Shown: positions 8,520 through 17,286, counted from the first letter of the stretch. The stretch is DNA of 64,000 nucleotides from Bdellovibrio sp. NC01 (GCF_006874625.1 NZ_CP030034.1:372001-436000), one strand, 5' to 3'. Numbers and translations are program-made. The notes: generated from the letters alone by a model not told the origin.

Positions 8520-9467
8520 ATGTCTGAAGAAACAAAAGTTGAAAACGTTATTATTATCGGTTCGGGCCCAGCGGGTTTGACCTCTGCGATTTATACTTCG
8601 CGCGCGAATTTGAATCCTTTGATGATCGAAGGTGAAGAAGCGGGCGGACAGTTGATGCTTACAACTGAAGTTGAAAACTTCCCTGGCTTTGAACACGGTG
8701 TAACGGGTTCTGAGCTTATTAGCGTGATGAGAAAACAAGCGGAGCGTTTCGGTACGCGTTTCATCACTCGCAACGTCACTAAAGTTGATTTGTCACAACG
8801 TCCATTCAAAGTTTGGATTGGCGATAAACTTCATCTGGCGAAATCAATCATCATCTCTACAGGTGCAAGCGCGAAGTACTTGGGTTTGCCTTCAGAGCGC
8901 GCGTACATGAATCGTGGTGTTTCTGCTTGTGCAACTTGTGATGGTGCCTTCTTCCGCAATCAAGAAATCATCGTCGTTGGTGGTGGTGATACGGCGATGG
9001 AAGAAGCGCAATTCCTGACTCGCTTTGCTTCAAAAGTTTACCTTGTTCACCGTCGTGACCATTTCCGTGCTTCAAAAATCATGGCGGATCGTGCGATGAA
9101 AAATCCTAAGATCGAAGTGATCTGGAATTCTGAAGTGACTGAAGTTTTGGGTGATGGCAAGTCAATGACAGGTGCCAAAATCCGAAATGTTATCGATGAT
9201 AGCGTTAAAGAACTTCCAGTGACTGGTTTGTTCCTAGCCATCGGTCATAAGCCGAATACTGATTTGTTTAAAGGTGTTCTCGATATGAACGAGACAGGTT
9301 ATCTTGTGACTCAACCAAACACGACTTACACAAACATTCCAGGTGTCTTTGCAGCTGGGGACGTGCAAGATCATGTATACCGCCAAGCGATTACAGCAGC
9401 AGGTACAGGTTGCATGGCTGCGATTGATGCTGAAAGATGGTTGGAAGCACAAGAAGCTCATCACTAA
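8520..9467 (+). CDS. trxB: Thioredoxin-disulfide reductase
   Basis: FAD enzyme passing electrons from NADPH to thioredoxin in the cytosol. The FAD-binding motif [16 protein letters not shown] lies at the N-terminus (about 14-29), the redox-active CATC centre is in [11 protein letters not shown] (about residue 140), and the NADPH-binding motif [12 protein letters not shown] with the HRRDHFRAS basic patch follows. The C-terminal [10 protein letters not shown] motif binds FAD. The 315-residue length is typical. A ribosome binding site GAGAGG precedes the start. The response-regulator gene begins only seven bases after the stop, so the two are probably co-transcribed. Confidence 0.96.
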   Translation: MSEETKVENVIIIGSGPAGLTSAIYTSRANLNPLMIEGEEAGGQLMLTTEVENFPGFEHGVTGSELISVMRKQAERFGTRFITRNVTKVDLSQRPFKVWIGDKLHLAKSIIISTGASAKYLGLPSERAYMNRGVSACATCDGAFFRNQEIIVVGGGDTAMEEAQFLTRFASKVYLVHRRDHFRASKIMADRAMKNPKIEVIWNSEVTEVLGDGKSMTGAKIRNVIDDSVKELPVTGLFLAIGHKPNTDLFKGVLDMNETGYLVTQPNTTYTNIPGVFAAGDVQDHVYRQAITAAGTGCMAAIDAERWLEAQEAHH

Positions 9468-9474
9468 GGATAGT

Positions 9475-9966
9475 ATGAAGAAGATCAACACCAAGGATTT
9501 GGTTGAGAAGATTGAGAAAATGACAAAGGCGCGCATCGCAAGCCAAGATGTGGTGCCTTTGGATCAATTTCGTGAAGCTAAAAAGAAATTGGATCCTAAA
9601 ATCATTTTAGTCATCGAAGACGACGAAACAATGCGTTTAGCGATGAAAAGAATTTTGGAAACTGAAGGGCACGTGATCAAACTTGCTGCCGATGCGACCG
9701 AACTTTCTACAGTTCTTGATGACCACTCTGTTGATCTTATTCTTATGGATGTGGGCTTGCCATGGGTGAACGGGTTTGAACTCGCGCAACTACTAAAAGA
9801 ACACAAAGACTTGAAAAAGATTCCATTGGTATTTGTTTCTGGCCAAGCTTCTGAAGACGATATGAAAAAAGCTTTCGATATCGGTGCAGACGATTACATC
9901 AAAAAGCCATTCGACGTTGAGAAATTAAAGAAAACTGTCGAAACGCTTCTTAAACTAAATACGTAG
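9475..9966 (+). CDS. Single-domain response regulator
   Basis: CheY-like receiver without an output domain. A 40-residue charged N-terminal extension (helix-prone, lysine-rich) precedes the receiver, which shows the acidic pair IEDDE, phospho-acceptor D92 (LILMDVGLP), the T/S switch residue (FVSGQ) and K144 (IKKPF). The ATG at 9475 follows an AAGGA site overlapping the end of trxB; a longer reading frame extends upstream inside trxB and is not credible. Role unknown; single receivers act in chemotaxis, phosphorelays or protein localisation. No kinase is adjacent. It converges with the amidotransferase gene with a 12-base overlap of the 3' ends. Confidence 0.9.
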   Translation: MKKINTKDLVEKIEKMTKARIASQDVVPLDQFREAKKKLDPKIILVIEDDETMRLAMKRILETEGHVIKLAADATELSTVLDDHSVDLILMDVGLPWVNGFELAQLLKEHKDLKKIPLVFVSGQASEDDMKKAFDIGADDYIKKPFDVEKLKKTVETLLKLNT

Positions 9967-10656
9967 TTTAAAAAATCCACTCAACATATTTTCAAACCAC
10001 AATTGCGAGATCGGCTGATGCAGGTCTCCCAGTTGTGTGATTTGTTCTTTGGTATGTGTTCTGCCTTCGTTTGGCAATTCACGGTCTTCCGCCATCAGAC
10101 GATTGATTTCTAAATCGCGTTCAGGATGAAACTGAAAGCCCACCACTTGGTTATTCCATACGTAACCTTGGGTTTGCCACCAATCGTTGTGGGCGATGAT
10201 TTTTGCATCTTTGGGCGCTTCAAAAATGTAGCGATGATATTGGGAAAACATCAGCGAACGATCTTCTTCAAAGCCGGCAAGATTTTCGGTTTTCTGTAAG
10301 TGCACCGTGTGCCAGCCTGTTTCCCATCCTTGCGGATGAGGATAAACTTCCGCACCCAAGATCTGTGCGCACAATTGACCACCCAAGCACAGTCCGACAA
10401 TGCGTGAACCATTCTTCATGCTTGCTTCAAGAAATTTTTTTTCGTCCTTCAACCACGGATATTTTTCTTCCTGATCGACATGCATCCCACCGCCACAAAT
10501 GATGATGTTTTCATAGTGCACGTCGCGTGGTAACGCGTGTTTTTGCATGTGAATAAGATCGAACTCCCTGCCGTTTTTTTCTAACCACGGAGAAACCACG
10601 CCAGGCGTGCTTGAATCGGTATGCTGAATCAGAAGGATCTTAGATTTTGTTTCCAC
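9955..10656 (-). CDS. Class I glutamine amidotransferase-like protein
   Basis: GATase1 fold, with catalytic Cys in the nucleophile elbow GLCLGGQLCAQ (about residue 95) and the His/Glu pair in VGFQFHPERDLE (about residue 175). The N-terminal ILLIQHTDSSTPG and the IICGGGMHVDQEEKYPWL segments match the GMP-synthase-like amidotransferase family (gamma-glutamyl hydrolase type), in which stand-alone members hydrolyse glutamine or gamma-glutamyl compounds. No synthase partner domain is present in the protein and the neighbours give no substrate. Cytosolic. Confidence 0.85.
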   Translation of the reverse strand: METKSKILLIQHTDSSTPGVVSPWLEKNGREFDLIHMQKHALPRDVHYENIIICGGGMHVDQEEKYPWLKDEKKFLEASMKNGSRIVGLCLGGQLCAQILGAEVYPHPQGWETGWHTVHLQKTENLAGFEEDRSLMFSQYHRYIFEAPKDAKIIAHNDWWQTQGYVWNNQVVGFQFHPERDLEINRLMAEDRELPNEGRTHTKEQITQLGDLHQPISQLWFENMLSGFFKLRI

Positions 10657-10743
10657 TCTTCCATTTTTAACAGAGTTCCAAAGGGGAGGTCCACGGCGAT
10701 TTTCTGGTCTACGAGTTGCAATATCGCAGAACCGGAGTACGTA

Positions 10744-11547
10744 ATGACTATAAATCGCTATTGGTTCTATTTATTAGTGTCAGTATTTGTCTCTGTCGGG
10801 TTTGTTGACAGCAGTTTTGCGTTAACGGCCCTAGAGCAATCCCTTATTCAAGAGCATAGCCTTTTGGATAATAATGGCTATGTCCCATGGGAATGGCAGA
10901 AGTCGACGTGCACGAATTGCGAAGTATTTTTGCTTCCAACACGCGATGAAGTTCGCACCGAAAAAGTTCGCCTTTTTATTCAAGCCTTGGCAGCGCACAA
11001 AGCAGAATTGCAAGAGCTTTACGGCGTTGATGGCCGCGAATACAACCTCCTAGCACACATGTCCGTGGGTATCTTGGGTCGCGAGTCCTTGTTTTTTACA
11101 AGCCGTCGCTACCGTTTGAAAGAAGCAATGCCGTGGGCTGTGCGTTTGGCAAAGATTTTGGAAATCTATATCGAAGGTTCAAACAAAAAGCCTTCTGACA
11201 ATAGCCGTGGTCCAACGCAAATCAAAATCGTTCCCACAAAAGTGGCAGAACGTTATGGGATTGAGCCAGACAATTTGTACATTCCAGAAAATGCAGCCAT
11301 TGCGACGGTGGGCTATTTAATCGAGGCATTAGGTGAATTAAAACGTCGCGTAGTGACTAACAAATTAGATTTCATTACGCCAGCGACATACGTTGATTAC
11401 TTGCCCTACATTTATTTCGGTGGAACAAGAGCCTTGGTGCAGAAAACAGCGACACCTGAATCGAATGGCTATGTCAGAGACATGAAGCGCTACATGTCGT
11501 GGATCGAAGTTTACGAGCGCAATAACAACACGCCACTTCTTCATTAG
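10744..11547 (+). CDS. Exported lytic transglycosylase-like (SLT fold) protein
   Basis: Exported protein of 267 residues with a signal peptide (MTINRYWFYLLVSVFVSVGFVDSSFA). The region SVGILGRESLFF...SRGPTQIKIVPTKVAERYGI...NAAIATVGYLIEAL follows the order of the soluble lytic transglycosylase fold: a catalytic Glu in a GRES motif, a GPTQIK block equivalent to GLMQI, then the helix preceding repeated substrate-side segments. By family knowledge this would cleave the glycan backbone of peptidoglycan, a plausible role in wall remodelling or prey invasion. The longer frame beginning at 10621 overlaps the divergent amidotransferase and is rejected; GGAG at 10733 supports 10744. Similarity is remote, so the function is inferred. 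Confidence 0.72.
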   Translation: MTINRYWFYLLVSVFVSVGFVDSSFALTALEQSLIQEHSLLDNNGYVPWEWQKSTCTNCEVFLLPTRDEVRTEKVRLFIQALAAHKAELQELYGVDGREYNLLAHMSVGILGRESLFFTSRRYRLKEAMPWAVRLAKILEIYIEGSNKKPSDNSRGPTQIKIVPTKVAERYGIEPDNLYIPENAAIATVGYLIEALGELKRRVVTNKLDFITPATYVDYLPYIYFGGTRALVQKTATPESNGYVRDMKRYMSWIEVYERNNNTPLLH

Positions 11548-11556
11548 TTTTTGAGC

Positions 11557-11593
11557 ATAAAAAAACCTGCCTAGTTATGTGGGACTGGGCAGG
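11557..11593 (-). terminator. Intrinsic terminator on the minus strand
   Basis: Nine-base stem (CCTGCCTAG / CTGGGCAGG with one G-U) at 11566-11593 followed on the minus strand by seven Ts. It would end a transcript coming from the lipoprotein gene at 11804-12901, about 210 bases beyond its stop. Confidence 0.75.
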
Positions 11594-11597
11594 CTTC

Positions 11598-11634
11598 AGG
11601 TCTAGCTTCGACAGAGTCTAGCTAGCTATCGAAC
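11598..11634. repeat. Short sequence element shared with 61382-61422
   Basis: AGGTCTAGCTTC at 11598-11609 followed by CTAGCTATCGAA further on; the same 12-base block followed by CTAGATATCGAA occurs at 61382-61422. Both copies are intergenic and in the same orientation. Confidence 0.4.
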
Positions 11635-11679
11635 GTACATGATCAAGAACGCACAAGTTTAAATTTCAAATCAAAACGC

Positions 11680-11699
11680 GCTTCAAGATGAGATATCGG
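11680..11699 (+). repeat. Direct repeat, copy 1 (flanks lipoprotein gene)
   Basis: GCTTCAAGATGAGATATCGG, identical to 12918-12937; the match extends four more bases (AACG) on the left after one mismatch. It lies in the transcribed 3' region of the lipoprotein gene, upstream of its terminator. Confidence 0.85.
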
Positions 11700-11769
11700 G
11701 TGCGCGATTCAAAAACTTCACGAAATCATGACAACTTTCCCGTTAACACGAATAAATCTAGACTTATCT

Positions 11770-11792
11770 CGACTCCGCTTTCGTCGGAGTCG
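11770..11792. other. Hairpin downstream of the lipoprotein gene
   Basis: Perfect 8-bp stem CGACTCCG / CGGAGTCG with a seven-base loop, 12 bases past the stop codon. No T-run follows on either strand, so it may protect the mRNA end rather than terminate. Confidence 0.5.
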
Positions 11793-11803
11793 TGGGTCAT
11801 TAA

Positions 11804-12901
11804 TTAATTCGCTAAAAACAGAGAGTTAATACAGCGACTGTTAATCGTTTCTCCAGCGAACGACGAAGACCCTACACGAGTCAGAGTCTTCGTTGTTGCC
11901 GAGTACGTGAACTTTTCGATCGTGTTGGAAAGGGCCGTCGAACCGTTCGCGATATAAACATAACCAGTTGTTGAGTCGTACGTCATTGCGGTCACGCCAT
12001 TTAAGACGCCAACGTTTGCAAAGGCCGCGTGATTAGTTGCCGCACTTGGCGTGATCGTATTTGCAGTCTCATCGACTGTATATTGACCAACCAAGTTTGA
12101 TCCGGCTGTTGAACTTGAATATGCAACAAGAAGATGACCAACGCCTGCGCCACCCGCATCAGTGATATAAGCCATTGCCGTCGGGAAGGCCGTTGCAGGA
12201 ATCGGTGAAGCTTGTGCTGCTAAACAGTCAGTACTTGCATTCATCGTGTCTGGTAAAAGACCGACGCGATTTTGATTGGCAGTTGCGTGCGAGAAAATAA
12301 TTTTTCCATTTTTAAGTTCCACGGCGCGAGTGACCAAAGTTGTCGACGTCGCACACGCACCAGCTGGTGCATTCAACCACGGGAATGTGCTTGTCGCAGT
12401 CGGCACACGCGAGTGACCACTGCTGTATTTTTCCATCGAAGCACTGCGTGGAATCATGTAACCACCTAATGCCAAAGGAACGATATCACGTGCGACAGAG
12501 TTCCACGTACCAGTCGGGTAGGTTGCAACTGTCGAACGAGTCATTGCCGTTTTCGAAACTTTTTCCAGGCGACGGCCGCTGGTGTTTTCAATCAGAACTA
12601 AAAGATAGTTATCATCAAAGTTCATCGCCGCAACCGGCGTATCACCTGCTGAAGAGTTGTAATCGTAAACTGTCCGATCAATATTTCCAGTCTCAAGATT
12701 GTAGCGAACGATTGTTTTCGATGCTGTCGAAATTGTCGCGCTTCCCGCATAACATCCGCCGCTGACGGCGTACAGATAACGAGTATTTGAAAGTGATGAA
12801 TTAGATCCGTTTTCATCCTCGACCTTAGGCTGACATGCGCCCATTGTAAGACCCAAAGATGAAATTGCGAGAATGGTAGCAGCGTACTTCAATGTACTCA
12901 T
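11804..12901 (-). CDS. Lipoprotein of unknown function
   Basis: Exported lipoprotein of 365 residues: the signal peptide ends in the lipobox LTMGAC, so Cys23 is expected to be lipidated. The mature part is rich in Ser/Thr/Ala and has repeated short motifs of the type YLYAVSGG, YVYIANGS and VGHLLVAYSS, suggesting a beta-propeller-like surface or periplasmic protein; this fold call is an inference. AAGGAGAG precedes the ATG. The gene is bracketed by two copies of a 20-base direct repeat, one 17 bases upstream of the start and one 105 bases after the stop, which is unusual. Style resembles the partial surface protein at 62144-64000 (tryptic-like TVCDID/SSTT composition) but no clear homology was traced. 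Confidence 0.82.
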   Translation of the reverse strand: MSTLKYAATILAISSLGLTMGACQPKVEDENGSNSSLSNTRYLYAVSGGCYAGSATISTASKTIVRYNLETGNIDRTVYDYNSSAGDTPVAAMNFDDNYLLVLIENTSGRRLEKVSKTAMTRSTVATYPTGTWNSVARDIVPLALGGYMIPRSASMEKYSSGHSRVPTATSTFPWLNAPAGACATSTTLVTRAVELKNGKIIFSHATANQNRVGLLPDTMNASTDCLAAQASPIPATAFPTAMAYITDAGGAGVGHLLVAYSSSTAGSNLVGQYTVDETANTITPSAATNHAAFANVGVLNGVTAMTYDSTTGYVYIANGSTALSNTIEKFTYSATTKTLTRVGSSSFAGETINSRCINSLFLAN

Positions 12902-12917
12902 GTGCTCTCCTTAACGT

Positions 12918-12937
12918 GCTTCAAGATGAGATATCGG
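12918..12937 (+). repeat. Direct repeat, copy 2 (leader of lipoprotein gene)
   Basis: Identical 20 bases to 11680-11699. Here it lies just upstream of the ribosome binding site of the lipoprotein gene, on the strand opposite to the mRNA. A 7-bp AT-rich palindrome (TTGTTAA-CTTT-TTAACAA) sits further upstream at 12966-12983. Confidence 0.85.
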
Positions 12938-12994
12938 AGCTCTATTAAGGGAACTTTATTAAAACTTGTTAACTTTTTAACAATCCGAAAAAAA

Positions 12995-13873
12995 CTAGCC
13001 TGCGGACTTGCGAAGTTGCGCTTGGTAAGCGACGTAAGCTTTCAACAAAGCATCTAGACGCAAAGTCATTGCAACGTCTTGCTCGATGAACATCAAGCGA
13101 CGGGGATCAGTCAGATCACCAACAATCTTTGCACGGAATAGAAGGCGCGCCTTAGAAGGATCGCGTTCGAATGGATTGACGATAATAAGGTCGAACTGTT
13201 GATTTAAAAAATCCCCTGGGATCTCGTCTTCAAGTTGAGTACCACTTAAAGAGATGTCGCGAGAATAAGTTCTGAACGAACGCATTTTCGAAACCAGCAC
13301 CACTTCGATTTTGAAGTTGTGACGAGTGTCTTTACGACGGTCAGCACCTGAACGACGCTCTTCCTGTTTTGCAGCCGGAGCTTCGCGGGTGATTTTCTTT
13401 TTCGTTGTTGGATCTACTTTGATTTGGCTGATTTTTTTCAAATCCAAATCATCACCATTGAAGTCTTGATGATAATAACCGTAATCGTCTTTTTCAGCCT
13501 TCATTGGTTCGCCCGCAACCACTTGTGTATAAGGGCTGTCAGGGTTTTGTGACGGTGGAGCATTGTGGGTCGCCGTCAGAGTATCTTCACTCACATCTTC
13601 TGCAACAGAAGCCTTGGGAACCGCAGGCAACACATCAACCACATCTTTCATTGGTTTTGGTGGTTGCATCATCACAAAATATTTTTGATTTGAAGCCAAG
13701 AAGTCGCGAACGCAGACCCAGTCAGTCCAACCTGGAGTCCAAAGGAAGAATTTATTGAAATCAGTTTGTTTCAACGTCAAAAGGTGAGCCTGTGCCTGAA
13801 CCAATGATAATGGTTTAGACTGTACTTTCTTTTCAGAATCAAAGAATAACCAGACTTTGCCTTGTGTTTTCAT
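12995..13873 (-). CDS. GYF_2-like and PilZ domain protein (c-di-GMP effector)
   Basis: A 292-residue cytosolic protein with two recognisable parts. Residues 1-60 (KVWLFFDSEKKVQSKPLSLVQAQAHLL...FFLWTPGWTDWVCVRDFL) resemble the GYF_2 domain that reads short proline-containing peptides. From about residue 170 a PilZ domain begins with RRSGADRRKDTRHNFKIEVVL (RxxxR c-di-GMP motif) and continues DISLSGTQLEDEIP, the D/NxSxxG partner motif. The middle is a charged, proline-rich linker. The longest frame starts at 13891, but the AGGGAG site lies directly before the ATG at 13873 and no site precedes 13891. The start is inside a perfect 12-bp inverted repeat (separate entry), so translation may be controlled by RNA folding. 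It follows oppF by 65 bases. Confidence 0.85.
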   Translation of the reverse strand: MKTQGKVWLFFDSEKKVQSKPLSLVQAQAHLLTLKQTDFNKFFLWTPGWTDWVCVRDFLASNQKYFVMMQPPKPMKDVVDVLPAVPKASVAEDVSEDTLTATHNAPPSQNPDSPYTQVVAGEPMKAEKDDYGYYHQDFNGDDLDLKKISQIKVDPTTKKKITREAPAAKQEERRSGADRRKDTRHNFKIEVVLVSKMRSFRTYSRDISLSGTQLEDEIPGDFLNQQFDLIIVNPFERDPSKARLLFRAKIVGDLTDPRRLMFIEQDVAMTLRLDALLKAYVAYQAQLRKSAG

Positions 13874-13918
13874 AAACTCCCTAACGAACATTCGAGTACG
13901 AACTAGTAGGGAGTTTAT
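13872..13918 (-). promoter_or_regulatory. Hairpin sequestering the RBS and start codon of the PilZ gene
   Basis: ATAAACTCCCTA and TAGGGAGTTTAT form a perfect 12-bp inverted repeat with a 23-base loop. On the minus-strand mRNA the second arm contains both the ribosome binding site AGGGAG and the AU of the start codon at 13873, so folding would hide the initiation region. Confidence 0.7.
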
Positions 13919-13938
13919 CGGAATTTTTCAGGACTTCT

Positions 13939-14907
13939 TTATACGCGGATACAAGACGCGACGTGATCTTTCGCCTTCAATTCCAAAGGCGGGACCTTAG
14001 TCTTGCACTCTTCGATAGCCATAGGGCAACGAGGATTGAAATGGCAGCCAGAAGGAGGATTGATTGGAGACGGAACGTCGCCAGTCAAAATGATACGGTC
14101 TTCCTTACGGCGTGGATCTGGAACTGGGATCGCAGACATCAATGCTTTTGTATATGGATGTTTAGGATTCATATACAATTCATCTGAAGACGCTTTTTCA
14201 ACGATCTTACCCAAGTACATCACTGCCACTTGTGAAGAAACGTGCTCTACGACTTTCAAGTCGTGGGCGATGAATACGTAAGTCAAACCTAGCTTTTGCT
14301 GAAGCTCCATCAACAAGTTGATAACTTGCGCTTGAATCGAAACGTCCAATGCCGAAACAGGTTCGTCACAGATGATCAATTCAGGATTTACAGCCAAAGC
14401 ACGAGCGATACCAACACGTTGACGTTGACCACCTGAAAATTCATGCGGGTAACGATTCAAGTGTTCACGACGAAGACCCACAAGGTCGATCAATTCGTAA
14501 ACGCGGTTCAAACGCTCTTCCGCAGTTGCACCAAGACCGTGAATGATAAGCGGTTCTTCAAGGATCGCACCGATCGTCATACGTGGATTCAAAGATGCAA
14601 ACGGATCTTGGAAAATGATTTGGATCTTTTTACGGATCTCGCGAAGTTCATCACCTTGAAGATTCGTGATGTCTTTGCCGTTGTAATAGATTTTTCCAGA
14701 AGTCACGTCATGCAAACGAGTCAAGCAACGACCTAGTGTCGATTTACCGCAACCAGATTCACCCACCAGACCCAAAGTTTGACCTTTTTGGATTTCAAAT
14801 GAAACGTCAGCAACTGCTTTTACGCTCGCAACTTCACGAGAAAAGATGCCGCCGTAAATTGGGAAAGACTTAACTAAATTTTCGACTTTTAAAAGAGGAG
14901 TGCTCAT
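13939..14907 (-). CDS. oppF: Oligopeptide/dipeptide ABC transporter ATPase (OppF/DppF type)
   Basis: ATPase subunit for a peptide import ABC transporter. Walker [12 protein letters not shown] (about 45-55), Q-loop [10 protein letters not shown], signature [15 protein letters not shown], Walker [13 protein letters not shown] and the H-loop IAHDL are all intact. The C-terminal oligopeptide extension with cysteines ([17 protein letters not shown]) is the OppD/F hallmark and may bind an Fe-S cluster. The stop of the oppD gene lies two bases before the ATG, so the two ATPases are translated together and should form a heterodimer. No permease or binding-protein gene adjoins. Confidence 0.94.
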   Translation of the reverse strand: MSTPLLKVENLVKSFPIYGGIFSREVASVKAVADVSFEIQKGQTLGLVGESGCGKSTLGRCLTRLHDVTSGKIYYNGKDITNLQGDELREIRKKIQIIFQDPFASLNPRMTIGAILEEPLIIHGLGATAEERLNRVYELIDLVGLRREHLNRYPHEFSGGQRQRVGIARALAVNPELIICDEPVSALDVSIQAQVINLLMELQQKLGLTYVFIAHDLKVVEHVSSQVAVMYLGKIVEKASSDELYMNPKHPYTKALMSAIPVPDPRRKEDRIILTGDVPSPINPPSGCHFNPRCPMAIEECKTKVPPLELKAKDHVASCIRV

Positions 14908-14909
14908 AG

Positions 14910-15920
14910 TTATTTCACCTCTTCAGTCAATGGGTGATGGCACGCCACTTTGTGGATGCCGCGCATGTTTTCAAGAGTAGGATAAATGTTGCGGCAGTCT
15001 TCTTGAGCTGCTGGGCAACGATCCGCGAATCTGCAACCTTTTGGAAGATTGTAAAGACTTGGAACCATCCCTTTGATCGTTTGCAATTCTTTAAGTCTGT
15101 GACCTGTTTCGAAGTGCGGGATCGAATTCAACAAACCGCGAGTGTAGTGATGTTTCGGACGATAGAAGATATCTTCAACAGTACCGAACTCGACGATGCG
15201 ACCAGCGTACATAACTGCAACTTCTTGGCACATCTCTGCAACGACACCAAGATCATGAGTGATCAAGATCATGCCGGCGTTGAATTCTTTTTGTAGCTTT
15301 CTCATCAAATCCAAAATCTGCGCTTGGATTGTTACGTCCAATGCAGTTGTTGGTTCATCGGCGATAAGCAATTCAGGGTTGCATGAGATCGCCATCGCGA
15401 TCATCACACGTTGTCTCATACCACCTGAAAGTTGGTGCGGGAATTCGTGGAAACGTTTTTCCGGAGCTGGAATACCCACAAGACGAAGCATTTCGATTGA
15501 ACGCGCGCGAGCTTGTTCTTTCGTTAGATTTTTTTGGTGAAGAAGAACGGCCTCTTCGATTTGATCGCCGATTGTGTAAACCGGATTCAATGAAGTCATC
15601 GGCTCTTGGAAGATCATCGCGATTTCGTTACCGCGGATCGAACGCATTTTCTCTTCAGAGAGTGACAGAAGATCTTGGCCCTTAAATAGAACCTTACCTG
15701 ACTCGATGTTGCCCGGCTTTTGGATCAAACGCATCACTGACAACGATGTTACGGACTTGCCGCAACCCGATTCGCCAACGATTCCAAGGGTTTGACCTTT
15801 TTTAACGTAAAAACTAACGTCATCAACGGCTAGGAATTGACCATCATCCGTCTTAAAACGTGTCTTCAAATTTTGAACTTCTAAAAGGATATCACTCACC
15901 TGGGACAGCCCCCCATTCAT
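14910..15920 (-). CDS. oppD: Oligopeptide/dipeptide ABC transporter ATPase (OppD/DppD type)
   Basis: Partner ATPase of the OppF-like protein. Walker [15 protein letters not shown]-loop [10 protein letters not shown], signature [15 protein letters not shown], Walker [13 protein letters not shown] and H-loop ITHDLGV are intact, followed by the peptide-transporter tail [16 protein letters not shown]. The ATG at 15920 has no ribosome binding site; a GTG at 15899 with GGGGGG about nine bases upstream gives the more usual N-terminus ([14 protein letters not shown]) and may be the true start. Energises import of peptides through permeases that must be encoded elsewhere. For a predator digesting prey protein, peptide import is expected to matter. 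Confidence 0.93.
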   Translation of the reverse strand: MNGGLSQVSDILLEVQNLKTRFKTDDGQFLAVDDVSFYVKKGQTLGIVGESGCGKSVTSLSVMRLIQKPGNIESGKVLFKGQDLLSLSEEKMRSIRGNEIAMIFQEPMTSLNPVYTIGDQIEEAVLLHQKNLTKEQARARSIEMLRLVGIPAPEKRFHEFPHQLSGGMRQRVMIAMAISCNPELLIADEPTTALDVTIQAQILDLMRKLQKEFNAGMILITHDLGVVAEMCQEVAVMYAGRIVEFGTVEDIFYRPKHHYTRGLLNSIPHFETGHRLKELQTIKGMVPSLYNLPKGCRFADRCPAAQEDCRNIYPTLENMRGIHKVACHHPLTEEVK

Positions 15921-16003
15921 AAAGTTTTCATCTTATATATTTCGCGCCGCCGTGAGGCAAGTCGTGAAAAGGCCCCAGGTTCTTTTTTCTGAGCGATAGT
16001 GCG

Positions 16004-16666
16004 TTACCTTGCGGGAAAGTACTCGCGAACCAGGCCGTGGAGGTCGTCATAGTGGCGTAAAAATCCACGGGGCTCATATTTGCCCAGAATCTCGGGCGCC
16101 GTGTAGCCGAAATGGATCGCCAAACTTGGAACACCTGCGTTGCGCGCCGACGCCATATCGGGGATGCCGTCACCAATCATCAGCGTGTTGTGCACGTCAT
16201 GACCGGCAAGTTTCATCATCGTTCTTAAGGGCAAGGGACTTGGTTTACGCTCTGCCAAGGTGTCTGCGCCAAAGACATTCACCCACGGGAGGCGATGAAG
16301 ATTTAAATGCTCCAAAATTCGTTTAGCGGGAGCTTCGTTTTTGTTCGTGATGATCGCGATCGGCCCCTGGTAGCTTTCCAAAAATTTCTCAACCCCTGGA
16401 AAAATACGAGTTTTGTTAAGCATCTCGGCCTGATAATTGTGAAGAAATTCTTCTTCAAGTGCGGTGACTTGTTCCGGGGAAAGGTTTTCACCAATAAATA
16501 AATCTGCGAGAAGTTTTTTAAGACCTTCCCCGATGTGCGAAATAATTTCAGCATCACCGAGCTGCGGTTTCTTGTGAGCCTTCAAAGTTTGATTTACTGC
16601 CGTGATGATATCAGGAGCGGAATCGATCAATGTGCCGTCGAGGTCAAAAACTAACAATGGATTCAT
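16004..16666 (-). CDS. gph: Phosphoglycolate phosphatase-like HAD hydrolase
   Basis: Haloacid-dehalogenase family phosphatase. Motif I is VFDLDGTLIDS with nucleophile D8 and acid D10; motif II is AIITNK; motif IV is MIGDGIPDMASARNAG. The helical cap between residues 15 and 85 and the total length of 220 match phosphoglycolate phosphatase (Gph), which removes 2-phosphoglycolate arising from DNA repair or oxygenase activity. Related family members act on pyrophosphate or other phosphomonoesters, so the substrate is an inference. It precedes oppD on the same strand by about 80 bases. Confidence 0.88.
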   Translation of the reverse strand: MNPLLVFDLDGTLIDSAPDIITAVNQTLKAHKKPQLGDAEIISHIGEGLKKLLADLFIGENLSPEQVTALEEEFLHNYQAEMLNKTRIFPGVEKFLESYQGPIAIITNKNEAPAKRILEHLNLHRLPWVNVFGADTLAERKPSPLPLRTMMKLAGHDVHNTLMIGDGIPDMASARNAGVPSLAIHFGYTAPEILGKYEPRGFLRHYDDLHGLVREYFPAR

Positions 16667-16690
16667 GACCCCATTTTGCAGCTTTTCGTG

Positions 16691-17215
16691 TTAGTGCACA
16701 ATCACAAAGTCGACACGAGAACGCGCCGTTTTCTTATCGTCACCTGGGACATTTAAACCTGTCGAGCCCATACCAATGGCCTCTAGTTTTCCGTCTGGCA
16801 CGCCCTGAGAAACTAAGTATTTCTTGATATTATCCGCACGGGACTGAGACAAAGTCAGATTTTTAGAAGCCGATCCACCGGCATCACCATAACCCGCCAC
16901 ACGAATACGTTCGAATGATTCAGAGCCTGTTTTCATACGCTGTGCAATTTGATCAAGTGCTGCTTTCGTATCGTCAGAAAGTTTTGAGCTTCCCGGAGCG
17001 AAGACAATTTGATTGCTGAGAATTTCTAACTGATTGTTGCGGCGAAGATCTTCACCAGCGCTGCCGACCCCAGAAGAATACGGAGAGCCTTCGGTAATGT
17101 CATGCGCGCGCAAAGGGTAGTTGAAGTCATCCTTCGGCATCGAGTTGCTGCATGCAAGCAGCAGTGTGGATGTTGCAAACAGCCCCAGCCCAATGTGCAT
17201 GAAGAACTTTGTCAT
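16691..17215 (-). CDS. OmpA/Pal-type peptidoglycan-associated lipoprotein
   Basis: Lipoprotein of 174 residues: MTKFFMHIGLGLFATSTLLLACSNS has a lipobox LLLAC, so the cysteine anchors the protein, presumably in the outer membrane. Residues from about 65 form an OmpA domain (IVFAPGSSKLSDDTKAALDQIAQRM, then AGYGDAGG in place of the usual GHTDxxG, NLTLSQSRADNIKKYLVSQGV, and the terminal ARSRVDFVI) that binds the diaminopimelate of peptidoglycan. The GHTD-to-GYGD variation is worth noting. GGAGG precedes the ATG at 17215; the longer frame from 17233 lacks a site. It tethers the outer membrane to the wall. Confidence 0.9.
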   Translation of the reverse strand: MTKFFMHIGLGLFATSTLLLACSNSMPKDDFNYPLRAHDITEGSPYSSGVGSAGEDLRRNNQLEILSNQIVFAPGSSKLSDDTKAALDQIAQRMKTGSESFERIRVAGYGDAGGSASKNLTLSQSRADNIKKYLVSQGVPDGKLEAIGMGSTGLNVPGDDKKTARSRVDFVIVH

Positions 17216-17286
17216 AACGCCTCCGTTATTCAATTGTCCCGCTGTTTCCAGTTAACTTCAAGATCATCTCGTGAGAAGATCGCTTC

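Noticed and set aside
9343-9474. Long frame upstream of the response regulator within trxB
   Set aside because: It is in another frame of trxB, and the AAGGA and ATG at 9475 give a sensible start.
10621-10743. N-terminal extension of the transglycosylase-like protein
   Set aside because: It overlaps the 5' end of the divergent amidotransferase, lacks a ribosome binding site and would bury the signal peptide.
11598-11640. tRNA-like structure
   Set aside because: No acceptor stem, T-loop or anticodon arm could be fitted; the AGCT-rich palindromes explain the pairing.
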